DNA of 40,100 bases from Candidatus Methylobacter oryzae (GTDB taxonomy: Bacteria; Pseudomonadota; Gammaproteobacteria; Methylococcales; Methylomonadaceae): contig CAMAUL010000026.1 in NCBI GenBank assembly GCA_945861405.1, positions 1-40,100 of the forward strand, read 5' to 3'. Positions within the stretch are counted from its first letter, which is position 1. Each line of letters starts with the position of its first letter. The notes below the pieces were generated by a model that was given only the letters and a program-made list of their open reading frames with translations, searched no databases and was not told the DNA's origin. A program made the position numbers and the translations under genes. This document shows positions 26,944-34,468 of this stretch, piece by piece.

Positions 26944-27206
26944 ATCGTTCCCACGTTCCTGCGCTCATCGTTATACACAACTCCGTCCGAAATCCGCAGG
27001 GATGCCCTCGTTCCCACGCGCTGCGTGGGAATGCAGTCAAGGCGCGCTGCGCCGCGAGTCACGACCAGCGTCTTGCGAATACTGGACGCAGCGCGTCCGG
27101 CACAGCATTCCCACGCAGCGCGTGGGAACGAGGAGTAGTGACGGTGTTCCGCAGACACTTGTGTATAACGATTTATTATCGTTCCCACGCTCCGGCGTGG
27201 GAATGC
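26944..27206. repeat. Cluster of palindromic repeats between cysM and ydbH
   Basis: A 27-base unit that is itself a hairpin (TTCCCACGC-GCT-GCGTGGGAA) occurs at 27008-27034 and, exactly inverted, at 27105-27131. A third copy with a changed loop lies at 27179-27206 and a broken one begins at 26944. Another inverted pair, TCGTTATACACAA, is at 26968-26980 and 27159-27172. The whole 353-base gap 26891-27243 is made of these repeats and holds no convincing gene. Confidence 0.72.
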
Positions 27207-27243
27207 AGTGTTTGACGCTCCAGCGTCGTGTTGAGTCAAGTTA

Positions 27244-29349
27244 ATGTGGGCGCGTTTTGTAGTGATGACCTTGGTCATCATCGTTACTTTAACAACACCC
27301 ACCGCCAATGCGCTGGAGACCATATCGCTTAATGTCGGAACCATTGCAGGAAGCCAATGGAAGCTGGAAGGCATCAATATCGCCCTGACCGACTTGTCGC
27401 AAGATCCGCAAAAACTGGCTTTAACGATCGCCAAATTAAGCCTACCCAAACCTTTCGACGATCTCAATCTGGTCAATATTCGCTGCACGACATTCACCGG
27501 GCAAAACAAGGAATTGTTGTGCGAACAGGGCAGGGCACAGGTGCAATCAAAACGCTGGCAGTCGCCGACCGCCAATTTTTCTTTTCATATCACCGAAAAA
27601 CGCAGTTCATTCAAGTTAACCGATTTGCACTTGGCCGGTGGAACCGTTGCAATTGACGGCGAAGAGCAGGGCGAGCACTGGCAGTTACAGATTAACGCCA
27701 AAGCCGTGGATGGCAAGTTGATTCAACAGCTGTTGCCGCAGGAACGCTTCAAACTGAAAGCCGGTAAAATCGATGTTAAGTTAAATGCGTCCGGCAGCCA
27801 TGCACTGGTTAATGAGTTCACCTTAACTACTTGGCTTAATGGCTTGACCGGACAAACCAAAGACGGGCGGATGGCTACCGAGGCATTAATGCTGAAATCA
27901 ACGTTGAACGCCAAAAATACAGCCCTAGACTGTGGGACGACTTGCCTCCCTCTCCCTCAGGGAGAGGGTTGGGGTGAGGGCATATGGCAATGGCAAAGCC
28001 ATGTTGAGTTTAACGGCGGCGCGTTATATGTTGAACCTCTATATCTGGAAGCGGCCGGGCAAAATATAGCATTGGATGCTCAAGGCGACTGGAACGCATC
28101 AAACAAACAAGTCGAAATCAGTTCCATAAGTTACAAACATTCAAAAGCCGGGGAATTAAGCGGCAGTGCAACCGTCCGCTACAAGGATGGCGCAAGTATT
28201 GAAAAGGCCGAACTCTCATTGAACAGCGACAACTTGCAGGACTTATCCGAAATCTACCTGAAACCGTTTTCTGAGCAGACGGCATTGCAAGGCGTTACGC
28301 TTGCAGGTCATTTAAAAGCCGACTTTTCAATTAACAAGCAAGCCTTAACCGCGTTAACGGCAAGCTTTAATCATCTCGATGTTAAAGACGCCGCAGGTCG
28401 CGGCGAAGTTCAGGGCGGCACAGGTACGCTCAACTGGTCGAATGATGAAACCTTTAACCAGCCATCGAAATTTGCCTGGAAGCAATTGCAAGTGCGCTCC
28501 GTGCCGATAGGCCCCGCCGAGCTGTCGTTGCTGAGCCGGGCCGACAATATCCGGCTGCTAAAAAAGACTCAGCTGCCTTTATTAGGCGGTGCAATCGCTA
28601 TCAATCAATTCAGTTGGCAGACCAAAAAACAGCAAAACCCCGAAGTATCCTTTGAGGGCGACGTAAGCGATGTATCGCTTGAACAACTATCCCAAGCCCT
28701 GAACTGGACGCCGTTATCCGGTACCATCAGCGGTCGTATTCCCCGAGTCGAGTACAGCAACAAAACCCTGAGTCTGGGCGGCGAACTGATCGTCAAGGTT
28801 TTCGACGGCGAGATTAAAATCAGCAATCTGACCTCGTCGGGATTGTTTACCGATTTCCCCAAGTTTCAAAGCGATCTGGAGATCGAAAATCTGGATTTGG
28901 ATCAGCTAACCGGCAAGTTTAAATTTGGCGGCATTACCGGCAAGTTGTCGGGATACGTCCGGCAGTTGTACATGGAAAACTGGCATCCAGTCACTTTTTT
29001 CGCCTGGCTGGGTACGCCGGAAAACGATGATTCGCGGCACAGGATCAGTCAAAAAGCGGTGCAAAACATCGCCAACATCGGCGGCGGTGGCGCGGCTGAT
29101 CTACTGTCCAAAAGCTTCTTAAGGTTTTTTGAAACCTTCGGCTATGACAAGCTCGGTTTGGGTTGTTACCTGCATGACGGCGTGTGTCAGCTGATGGGCG
29201 TCAAGGCTACAGAATCCGGCTACGCCATCATCACCGGCGGCGGCTTGCCGCGTATCGATGTGATCGGCTATAACCCCCGCGTTGACTGGAATGTGTTGAT
29301 GGATCGGTTGAAGCGTATAACGACATCGGATGAAGTTATTATTAAGTGA
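27244..29349 (+). CDS. ydbH: YdbH-like AsmA-superfamily envelope protein
   Basis: The 701-residue product has an N-terminal hydrophobic segment (MTLVIIVTLTTPTANA, about 8-23), then a long beta-strand-rich body typical of AsmA/YdbH bridge proteins. The C-terminus reads GGGLPRIDVIGYN and ends SDEVIIK. In E. coli, YdbH with the lipoprotein YnbE bridges the periplasm and helps move phospholipid to the outer membrane. Identification rests on fold style and on the YdbL-like partner (33879-34466). E. coli YdbH is longer (879). The start could also be the ATG at 27265. Residues about 229-243 come from an inserted repeat. The last 37 codons recur at 33752-33864. Confidence 0.7.
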   Translation: MWARFVVMTLVIIVTLTTPTANALETISLNVGTIAGSQWKLEGINIALTDLSQDPQKLALTIAKLSLPKPFDDLNLVNIRCTTFTGQNKELLCEQGRAQVQSKRWQSPTANFSFHITEKRSSFKLTDLHLAGGTVAIDGEEQGEHWQLQINAKAVDGKLIQQLLPQERFKLKAGKIDVKLNASGSHALVNEFTLTTWLNGLTGQTKDGRMATEALMLKSTLNAKNTALDCGTTCLPLPQGEGWGEGIWQWQSHVEFNGGALYVEPLYLEAAGQNIALDAQGDWNASNKQVEISSISYKHSKAGELSGSATVRYKDGASIEKAELSLNSDNLQDLSEIYLKPFSEQTALQGVTLAGHLKADFSINKQALTALTASFNHLDVKDAAGRGEVQGGTGTLNWSNDETFNQPSKFAWKQLQVRSVPIGPAELSLLSRADNIRLLKKTQLPLLGGAIAINQFSWQTKKQQNPEVSFEGDVSDVSLEQLSQALNWTPLSGTISGRIPRVEYSNKTLSLGGELIVKVFDGEIKISNLTSSGLFTDFPKFQSDLEIENLDLDQLTGKFKFGGITGKLSGYVRQLYMENWHPVTFFAWLGTPENDDSRHRISQKAVQNIANIGGGGAADLLSKSFLRFFETFGYDKLGLGCYLHDGVCQLMGVKATESGYAIITGGGLPRIDVIGYNPRVDWNVLMDRLKRITTSDEVIIK
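27942..27980. repeat. Palindromic repeat inserted in frame within ydbH
   Basis: The bases 27948-27968 form a near-perfect hairpin (CCCTCTCCCT-C-AGGGAGAGGG), continued by TTGGGGTGAGGG. This is the common dispersed intergenic repeat type of many bacterial genomes. Here it is translated as LPLPQGEGWGEG inside the YdbH-like protein without breaking the frame. Confidence 0.7.
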
Positions 29350-29386
29350 TGCTGCAAATAGTTAAGGAGTTTTTACCACGAATGAT

Positions 29387-29500
29387 ATGGAAGAATGGTA
29401 TGAATTAACCAGTAACCCGATCAGCGTAAATATGGAACCATATAATTATCATATTTCTAATTGTCGGGGTATAAAGTTTATTCCATTGAATTGGGCATGA
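29387..29500 (+). CDS. Possible 37-residue ORF at the left edge of the island
   Basis: An ATG-started frame encodes a 37-residue peptide beginning MEEWYELTSNPISVN and ending KFIPLNWA. AAGGAG lies about 20 bases upstream, rather far. No family is recognised. The 251-base gap 29350-29600 is AT-rich and otherwise empty. It may be the tail of a gene carried by the island, or chance. Confidence 0.22.
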   Translation: MEEWYELTSNPISVNMEPYNYHISNCRGIKFIPLNWA

Positions 29501-29600
29501 TTGAATGAATTTATATCATTTCAGTGAGAATAAGGTGCAGATGAACAAGTAGAAGAAAAGGTATATGATGAATACAATTTTCCTGCCTAAATAAAGTTTT

Positions 29601-31124
29601 ATGCTAAACCTTAATTTAACGACAAAACAAGCAATTGCTTACAAGCTTGCTAGACTACAAGCAGGTGGAACACCTCGCGTTTTAGACCTTTTTGCCGGAT
29701 GTGGCGGTCTTTCACTTGGATTCAAAACTGCCGGATTCGATATTGCTGCCGCAATTGAGATTGATCCTGATGCTGCAAGATCACACGGTATCAATTTTCA
29801 TAATGGGAGGGAAGAGCATTGTAAAGCCAGAGACATTATAACAACGCACCCTGAGGATTTAGTGCGTGAATTAGGGCTAGGGACTATAAATGAAGCAGTT
29901 GACGTAATTGTGGGTGGCCCTCCATGTCAGGCTTTCGCGCGCGTTGGACGACCTAAATTACGGGAAATCGATGCCCATCCGCAGGCATTCAAACACGACC
30001 CAAGAGCACAATTATATTTAGAATATCTTCGTTATGTAGAAGCATTTCAACCGCTTGCTGTATTAGTAGAAAATGTTCCTGATGTCTTGAATCATGGAGG
30101 TCAGAATATTGCCGAGGAAATAGGGGAGGTTCTTGAAAGTAAAGGATACATATGTCGTTACACTCTTCTTCATGCAGCGTTCTATGGGGTACCACAGATG
30201 CGGCAACGGATGTTTCTTATCGCCTATCGCCGGGAACTAACCGATCAGGTAATATTTCCGCCACCGACTCATTGGGTTGATGTTCCGGCTGGTTATGACG
30301 GTTCACGAGCCGTAGCGTTAAAGCTTTTAAAAAACGGTGATTTTTTTGGGAACCCCCATAATTATGTTGAACCTCCTGAAGTTACAGCAGGACTTATTTC
30401 AGCCATCACTGTGGAGCAAGCAATTTGTGATTTGCCGCCTATTTATGCCAGAGAATTGCTGAAATCGGGAGAGCTGCGTCGGGGGGCTCGGAGGTTCGAT
30501 AAACCAATTTCGTATGGCAGGCGTTCAAATTATTCTACCTATGCTCAATTGATGCGAACATGGCCTGGATTTGAAGCGCCGGAAAATCTCATGGATCATG
30601 TTATCCGTTATCTACCCCGCGACTATGATCTTTTTGCCCGCCTTAATCCAGGAGATCAATATCCAGAAGCATGGAAACACGCTCACGACATGCTCACTGA
30701 ACGGATTTCGCAACTTCAGAGTGAAGGCGTTAATGTTATTGAGGGTACATCTGAATATGAATGTTTGAAGGCTCAGATAGTGCCGCCATATGATGTCAAC
30801 AAATTCCCGAATAAGTGGCGAAAAATGGAGGCTGATAAACCAGCTCGTACTTTGATGGCACATCTTGGGAAGGACGGTTATAGCCATATTCATTACGATA
30901 GCGCTCAAGCTCGCACAATATCGGTAAGGGAAGCTGCGAGGCTTCAATCGTTTCCAGATGGTTTTGTGTTTAGTGGCACCATGAACCCGGCATTTCGGCA
31001 AATCGGAAATTCTGTGCCACCGCTTATGGCAAGGGCGCTTGCTACAACTATAATTCAGCAACTGCAAAAGGGAGGAACAAAAGGTGAAACGAAAACTCGT
31101 ATTGAAACGGCTATCTGCGTCTGA
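29601..31124 (+). CDS. DNA (cytosine-5-)-methyltransferase
   Basis: This 507-residue enzyme methylates cytosine C5 in a specific DNA site. The conserved motifs appear in order: motif I LDLFAGCGGLSLGF at 28-41, motif IV GGPPCQAF near 105-112 with the catalytic Cys, motif VI VENVPDV near 157, motif VIII QMRQRMF near 199, and motif X RQIGNSVPPLMARAL near 466-480. The target-recognition region between VIII and X is about 220 residues long and I cannot assign the site. Base composition is visibly AT-richer than in the flanking genes. A nuclease gene overlaps its end by 41 bases, and a Vsr gene follows, so this is a type II restriction-modification unit. Confidence 0.96.
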   Translation: MLNLNLTTKQAIAYKLARLQAGGTPRVLDLFAGCGGLSLGFKTAGFDIAAAIEIDPDAARSHGINFHNGREEHCKARDIITTHPEDLVRELGLGTINEAVDVIVGGPPCQAFARVGRPKLREIDAHPQAFKHDPRAQLYLEYLRYVEAFQPLAVLVENVPDVLNHGGQNIAEEIGEVLESKGYICRYTLLHAAFYGVPQMRQRMFLIAYRRELTDQVIFPPPTHWVDVPAGYDGSRAVALKLLKNGDFFGNPHNYVEPPEVTAGLISAITVEQAICDLPPIYARELLKSGELRRGARRFDKPISYGRRSNYSTYAQLMRTWPGFEAPENLMDHVIRYLPRDYDLFARLNPGDQYPEAWKHAHDMLTERISQLQSEGVNVIEGTSEYECLKAQIVPPYDVNKFPNKWRKMEADKPARTLMAHLGKDGYSHIHYDSAQARTISVREAARLQSFPDGFVFSGTMNPAFRQIGNSVPPLMARALATTIIQQLQKGGTKGETKTRIETAICV

Positions 31125-32232
31125 CTTAACATTGTTCGAGCATCACTACAGAAACACCACTGGAGCCAAACAAAAAGCTCTTAACTTAGATGTAGCCGTA
31201 TTTGTCCAGTCTCTTTATCCGGGATTGTCTGAAACAATAAGTTTCGCTCGTAATCGTATCCCCCTGAATCTATCTATTTATGGACCGGGAGGTGCCGGTC
31301 TTCACAACTTGCAGCGAAAAATACTCAAGCAACAAAAGAATTGGCGGCTAAATGGTGAATTAATCTATGATCCACCAGAGGAATTGGAACGCTATGCCCC
31401 TTTGAAAAAAGGAGATTATGCGATTCTTGAATTTTCAGGAGATACCGAACCTCACGCAGCCAGTCTCTATCTTATTGCCGGTGCCTTGTCCGCAGATGCC
31501 AAACTATATCAAGCAATAGAAGAGAAATATGCTAAGGGGTTCTCTGCTAAAAAAGGGATGATCGCTCTTGATGCGGATGAATTTATGCATGCTTTCAGTG
31601 ATATTGACCTTGACGAGGGCCATCCTTTTCTTGACCTTATTGACCAGGATATACTCGAAGATGCCGCAACCGGAGGATTTGATGGTTTTCGCAAATTAAT
31701 AAAACGACGCCAAGCACGTGGTGTTAGCCAAGAAGAGTTTAATAAAGCAAAGCGATCTGCGGAGTTGGTTGGCAGATTGGGAGAAGAAATCTTGAACGCT
31801 TGGCTTGAAATGGAGAAACAGGCAAACCGTATTATGGATTATCGTTGGGTATCTGACGAAAATGCGATAGCGTCTTATGATTTTGAAATTGTTGAGAAGA
31901 GTGGGTTAGTCAGGAATGTTGATGCCAAATCAACTGCCGGAGATTTTAAAAACCCAATACATATTTCCATGGGTGAGCTTTATGAAATGGCTGACGGGAA
32001 AGCTCCTTATGACTTGTATCGGCTCTATAGGGTCACGGAAACGTCAGCGAAACTTCGGATAGCAACTGAGCTAAACAATACAGCAATCGAATTGCGAAAG
32101 CATTTTGCAGAGCTTCCTGCCGGTATTGAAGTAGACAGTATTTCAGTCGCGCCCAAAGTATTAAAATTTGGTGAAGAGATTCAGATTGATTTGTCTGATA
32201 TTGTTGAAAACAGTTATGAGTCGGAAAACTAA
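31084..32232 (+). CDS. Probable restriction endonuclease (DUF3883-like, PD-(D/E)XK)
   Basis: The 382-residue protein starts at GTG 31084, after GGGAGGA, inside the methyltransferase gene. The N-terminal 220 residues match nothing I recognise. From about 228 (LVGRLGEEILNAWLEM) to about 315 (DLYRLYRVTE) it reads like the DUF3883 nuclease-like fold: an early Glu in GEEIL, then YDFEIVEK and VDAKSTAG as a D-x-K core, then HISMGELYEMA. Many such proteins are restriction or DNA-repair nucleases. Its place between the methyltransferase and vsr supports the restriction role. Cleavage has to be shown; the site presumably equals that of the methyltransferase. Confidence 0.78.
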   Translation: MKRKLVLKRLSASDLTLFEHHYRNTTGAKQKALNLDVAVFVQSLYPGLSETISFARNRIPLNLSIYGPGGAGLHNLQRKILKQQKNWRLNGELIYDPPEELERYAPLKKGDYAILEFSGDTEPHAASLYLIAGALSADAKLYQAIEEKYAKGFSAKKGMIALDADEFMHAFSDIDLDEGHPFLDLIDQDILEDAATGGFDGFRKLIKRRQARGVSQEEFNKAKRSAELVGRLGEEILNAWLEMEKQANRIMDYRWVSDENAIASYDFEIVEKSGLVRNVDAKSTAGDFKNPIHISMGELYEMADGKAPYDLYRLYRVTETSAKLRIATELNNTAIELRKHFAELPAGIEVDSISVAPKVLKFGEEIQIDLSDIVENSYESEN

Positions 32233-32662
32233 GCACAACATCAACCGAAACGATGTTATGACATCAGAGCAACGAAGTAGGTGTATGTCTCATATTAAGG
32301 GAAAAAACACTAAACCCGAATTGCAACTTCGCAAGGCCTTGTGGGCCAGGGGATTAAGATATAGAGTGCATGCGGCTTTGATAGGTCGGCCTGATATTGT
32401 TTTTCCTAAGCAGAGGTTAGCAATTTTTGTTGATGGGTGTTTTTGGCATGGTTGTCCAATTCATGGAACAAATCCTGTTACTAATGCCGATTTCTGGGAA
32501 AATAAAATCAAAGGTAATATTGAAAGAGATAAGCAGGTTACATCGCAACTTACGAAGTTGGATTGGATAGTCATTCGGATATGGGGGCATGAGATTAAGG
32601 AGTGTCTTGATAAAGTAATTAACAATATCATCGAGTTGTTAAGAAAAGCTGATACAACTTAA
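32216..32662 (+). CDS. vsr: Very short patch repair endonuclease (T:G mismatch)
   Basis: Vsr nicks DNA at T:G mismatches left by deamination of 5-methylcytosine, protecting the methylated sites. The 148-residue protein has MSHIKGKNTKPELQLRKAL near 20, the catalytic Asp in GRPDIVFP near 57, and FVDGCFWHGCPIHG near 70 with zinc-binding and active-site residues. I chose the ATG at 32216 (MSRKTKHN), which overlaps the nuclease stop by 17 bases; an earlier start would add residues read from the nuclease gene. It completes the three-gene unit. Confidence 0.95.
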   Translation: MSRKTKHNINRNDVMTSEQRSRCMSHIKGKNTKPELQLRKALWARGLRYRVHAALIGRPDIVFPKQRLAIFVDGCFWHGCPIHGTNPVTNADFWENKIKGNIERDKQVTSQLTKLDWIVIRIWGHEIKECLDKVINNIIELLRKADTT

Positions 32663-32664
32663 AA

Positions 32665-32886
32665 TTGATATGTGAGCACGATACGGCCAAGCAGATTCTG
32701 CGTGATTTGGTGAATGCTTCTGTGGGTTTTGAATCGCTGGCAAAAGATATACACAAATCGGCCAAGAGTCTGCATCGGATGCTTTCCAAGTCCGGCAATC
32801 CGACGATGAGCAATATCTCGGCGATTTTTGTCGCCATTAAGCATGCACTCAAAGTGGAGATTCACACCTCGGTGGTAAATGCCTGA
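32665..32886 (+). pseudogene. C-terminal remnant of an addiction-module antidote/HTH protein
   Basis: The 73-codon frame reads ILRDLVNASVGFESLAKDI then KSLHRMLSKSGNPTMSNIS, the C-terminal DNA-binding half of a family of roughly 105-residue orphan antidote-like regulators. The first 30-40 residues of that family are missing. The frame begins with a TTG two bases after the vsr stop, with no ribosome-binding site. It was probably cut when the restriction genes were joined to it. The following 47 bases contain no gene. Confidence 0.6.
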
Positions 32887-32933
32887 CCGAGAAATTCACC
32901 AAAGCCGAGCGTGACTCGATGGATTGCAGCCAT

Positions 32934-33227
32934 TCAAGCCTGATGCAATTCCTTGCGAATGGTCTCCCGTACGACATCGGCCAGCGTTATGCCTTGGGCA
33001 AACTGGCGCAATGCTTCGTTCATCAAGGTTTGATAGTTGCCGCCGCTCATTTCAGCGCGAGCTTTAAAAATCGCCAGGGTGTCATTATCTACACGCATGG
33101 TTATTCGCGACTTGCCGCCGTGCTCGGCTTGCAGTTTTGCCAACGCCGGAATTTCAGCGACTGGCTTGGCATCGCTAAAATCCATCTCGGCATAACGGTC
33201 AAACAGGGGATCAGAATTGTTGCTCAT
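32934..33227 (-). CDS. brnA: BrnA-type antitoxin
   Basis: The 97-residue protein has a central ribbon-helix-helix-like segment (KSRITMRVDNDTLAIFKARA then GGNYQTLMNEALRQF) typical of BrnA. It binds and neutralises BrnT and represses the operon. The gene overlaps the end of brnT by 17 bases and is translated second, the usual BrnTA order. The last residues (RETIRKELHQA) may form the flexible tail. Confidence 0.88.
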   Translation of the reverse strand: MSNNSDPLFDRYAEMDFSDAKPVAEIPALAKLQAEHGGKSRITMRVDNDTLAIFKARAEMSGGNYQTLMNEALRQFAQGITLADVVRETIRKELHQA

Positions 33228-33486
33228 AACGCCTCCTTTGGGGTTGGTTGGCTTTCCAGGCAGAAATCAGACGCACCGTTTCTTCGCGTTGCGTCCAAAC
33301 CACTATTAATATTCGACCTTTTGCACCCATGCCCAGCGTTATAAAACGATGTTCATTGTCGGTATCGCCATTTTTTCGCGTCAGGGCGTAAGGGTCTAGT
33401 AATACTGCCTGAGCTTCATCAAAGGTCACACCCTCGTGATTCAATGGGTTAGCTGCGGCTTTGTCAGGATCGAATTCAATTTGCAT
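33211..33486 (-). CDS. brnT: BrnT-type ribonuclease toxin
   Basis: The 91-residue toxin begins MQIEFDPDKAAANPLNHEGV and contains TFDEAQAVLLDP, EHRFITLGMG and RILIVVWTQREETVRLISAW, the standard BrnT pattern with the RelE-like fold. I chose the ATG at 33486 because it gives the family's start; the open frame extends upstream without homology. No Shine-Dalgarno sequence precedes it. A TATAAT box sits six bases before the ATG, suggesting leaderless mRNA. Confidence 0.88.
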   Translation of the reverse strand: MQIEFDPDKAAANPLNHEGVTFDEAQAVLLDPYALTRKNGDTDNEHRFITLGMGAKGRILIVVWTQREETVRLISAWKANQPQRRRYEQQF

Positions 33487-33492
33487 GACTTG

Positions 33493-33521
33493 ATTATATG
33501 TACAATTGTGCGCACAAACAA
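33493..33521 (-). promoter_or_regulatory. Candidate brnTA promoter and operator
   Basis: On the minus strand, TTGTTT (33516-33521) and TATAAT (33493-33498) are 17 bases apart. A perfect 12-base palindrome TTGTGCGCACAA (33506-33517) lies in the spacer, with a smaller ACAATTGT palindrome at 33502-33509 overlapping it. Such a placement suits autorepression by BrnA. Transcription would start at or next to the brnT ATG. Confidence 0.5.
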
Positions 33522-33633
33522 GGACTGTTGGAAACACATGCAGCGACGCGGAGTGTGGTTGGTTTTTTAACGGGTCTAAAAAAACCTGAGTTCGAAAGGC
33601 AGTGTCATTGTTAAATGATGGAGCTCTGATAGT

Positions 33634-33679
33634 TGGAGTGCAGGCTTCGCCTGCAAGCGCAAGCAAAGCTTGCACTCCA
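33634..33679. repeat. Hairpin repeat upstream of the displaced ydbH tail
   Basis: Arms TGGAGTGCAGGCT and AGCTTGCACTCCA pair with one G-T mismatch and enclose further GC-rich self-complementary sequence (GCAGGC-TTC-GCCTGC). This is another dispersed hairpin. The 392-base gap 33487-33878 consists of the brnTA promoter, this repeat and the ydbH tail remnant. Confidence 0.6.
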
Positions 33680-33751
33680 TTTAACAAAGGTCATGGCTGC
33701 GTATGTTCTGGATTGCTTTATCCGCTCCTCATTCTTATTTTTCTTATTCCC

Positions 33752-33864
33752 GACGGCGGTCTGCCGCGAATTGATGTGATCAGCTATAATTTCCACCTGG
33801 ACTGGAATGTGTTGATGGATCGAGTGCAACGTATTTCGACATCGGACGAAGTTATTGTTAAATA
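33752..33864 (+). pseudogene. Displaced 3' tail of the ydbH-like gene
   Basis: This short segment encodes GGLPRIDVISYN then LDWNVLMDR and ends STSDEVIVK-stop. It is a second copy of the last 37 codons of the gene at 27244-29349. By hand alignment about 22 of 114 bases differ (about 80% identity). Homology stops abruptly at about 33752. It lies 14 bases before the ydbL-like gene and matches the normal operon spacing, so I infer that this is the original tail. Confidence 0.82.
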
Positions 33865-33878
33865 ATCAGGAGACCGTT

Positions 33879-34466
33879 ATGAGAAAAATATCAGTATTAA
33901 GCGCAATATTGTTGACTGCCTGCGTCACCATCAACATTTATTTCCCGGCTGCTGCGGCTGAAAAAGCGGCGGATGAAATCATCAAGGATATTCAAAATGT
34001 CGCGCCGCAGAAAACGGAACCTAAACCTAAGGCCGGTTTGCCGGATTGGCAGGTAAATGTTTATCAGATGATCGATACTGCGATCAATGTGGTGGTGTCG
34101 CCCGCGCAGGCCGCGGAAGCGGACTTGGCAATTGACAGCGCTGAAATCAGGCAATTGCGCGCCGCTATGGAAACCCGCTTTGCCAGTCTGCAACCTTTGT
34201 ATGCGGCGGGTTTTATCGGTATTCAGGCGGACGGCTTGTTGGCGGTCAGGGATATTGAGAGCGTGCCGCTTAAAGACAGGAATCAGGTCAATAAACTGGT
34301 CGCCGCAGAAAATGCCGATCGGCAAAGTCTGTATCAGGCGATTGCCGATGCCAACGGTCATCCTGATTGGGCGGCGCAAATTAAATCAACTTTTGCCGGT
34401 CGTTGGGTGAGTAATGCCCAGTCAGGCTGGTGGTATCAATCCTCAGGAAGCTGGAAACAAAAGTAA
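33879..34466 (+). CDS. ydbL: YdbL/DUF1318-like lipoprotein, partner of YdbH
   Basis: The 195-residue protein begins with a lipoprotein signal (lipobox LTAC, Cys near 14) and continues VTINIYFPAAAAEKAADEI, the short segment typical of this family. The C-terminal 100 residues match YdbL (DUF1318): RNQVNKLVAAENADRQSLY, QAIADANGH and a WWYQSSGSWKQK end. The lipid-anchored front may do the job of YnbE, which is a separate small lipoprotein in E. coli. CAGGAG precedes the ATG at 33879. It starts 14 bases after the displaced ydbH tail and ends two bases before rlmD. Confidence 0.8.
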   Translation: MRKISVLSAILLTACVTINIYFPAAAAEKAADEIIKDIQNVAPQKTEPKPKAGLPDWQVNVYQMIDTAINVVVSPAQAAEADLAIDSAEIRQLRAAMETRFASLQPLYAAGFIGIQADGLLAVRDIESVPLKDRNQVNKLVAAENADRQSLYQAIADANGHPDWAAQIKSTFAGRWVSNAQSGWWYQSSGSWKQK

Positions 34467-34468
34467 AC

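Noticed and set aside
26944-27206. Possible CRISPR array
   Set aside because: Units are inverted and self-complementary rather than direct repeats with equal spacers, and no cas gene is near.
26844-27215. Open frame of 123 codons after cysM
   Set aside because: It begins inside cysM and then reads through palindromic repeats (SHALRGNAV, PRSAWERG), the usual translation of such elements.
26868-27575. Minus-strand frame of 235 codons across the cysM-ydbH gap
   Set aside because: It covers the ends of two real genes and the repeats between them; no family pattern is present.
33602-33865. Open frame of 87 codons ending in the ydbH tail
   Set aside because: Only the last 37 codons have homology; the front reads through a hairpin repeat and has no ribosome-binding site, so it is a remnant and not a gene.
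29350-33878. Island mobilised by an integrase at a tRNA gene
   Set aside because: No tRNA gene, integrase or exact direct repeat is visible at either edge; the two ydbH tails differ at about 20% of bases.
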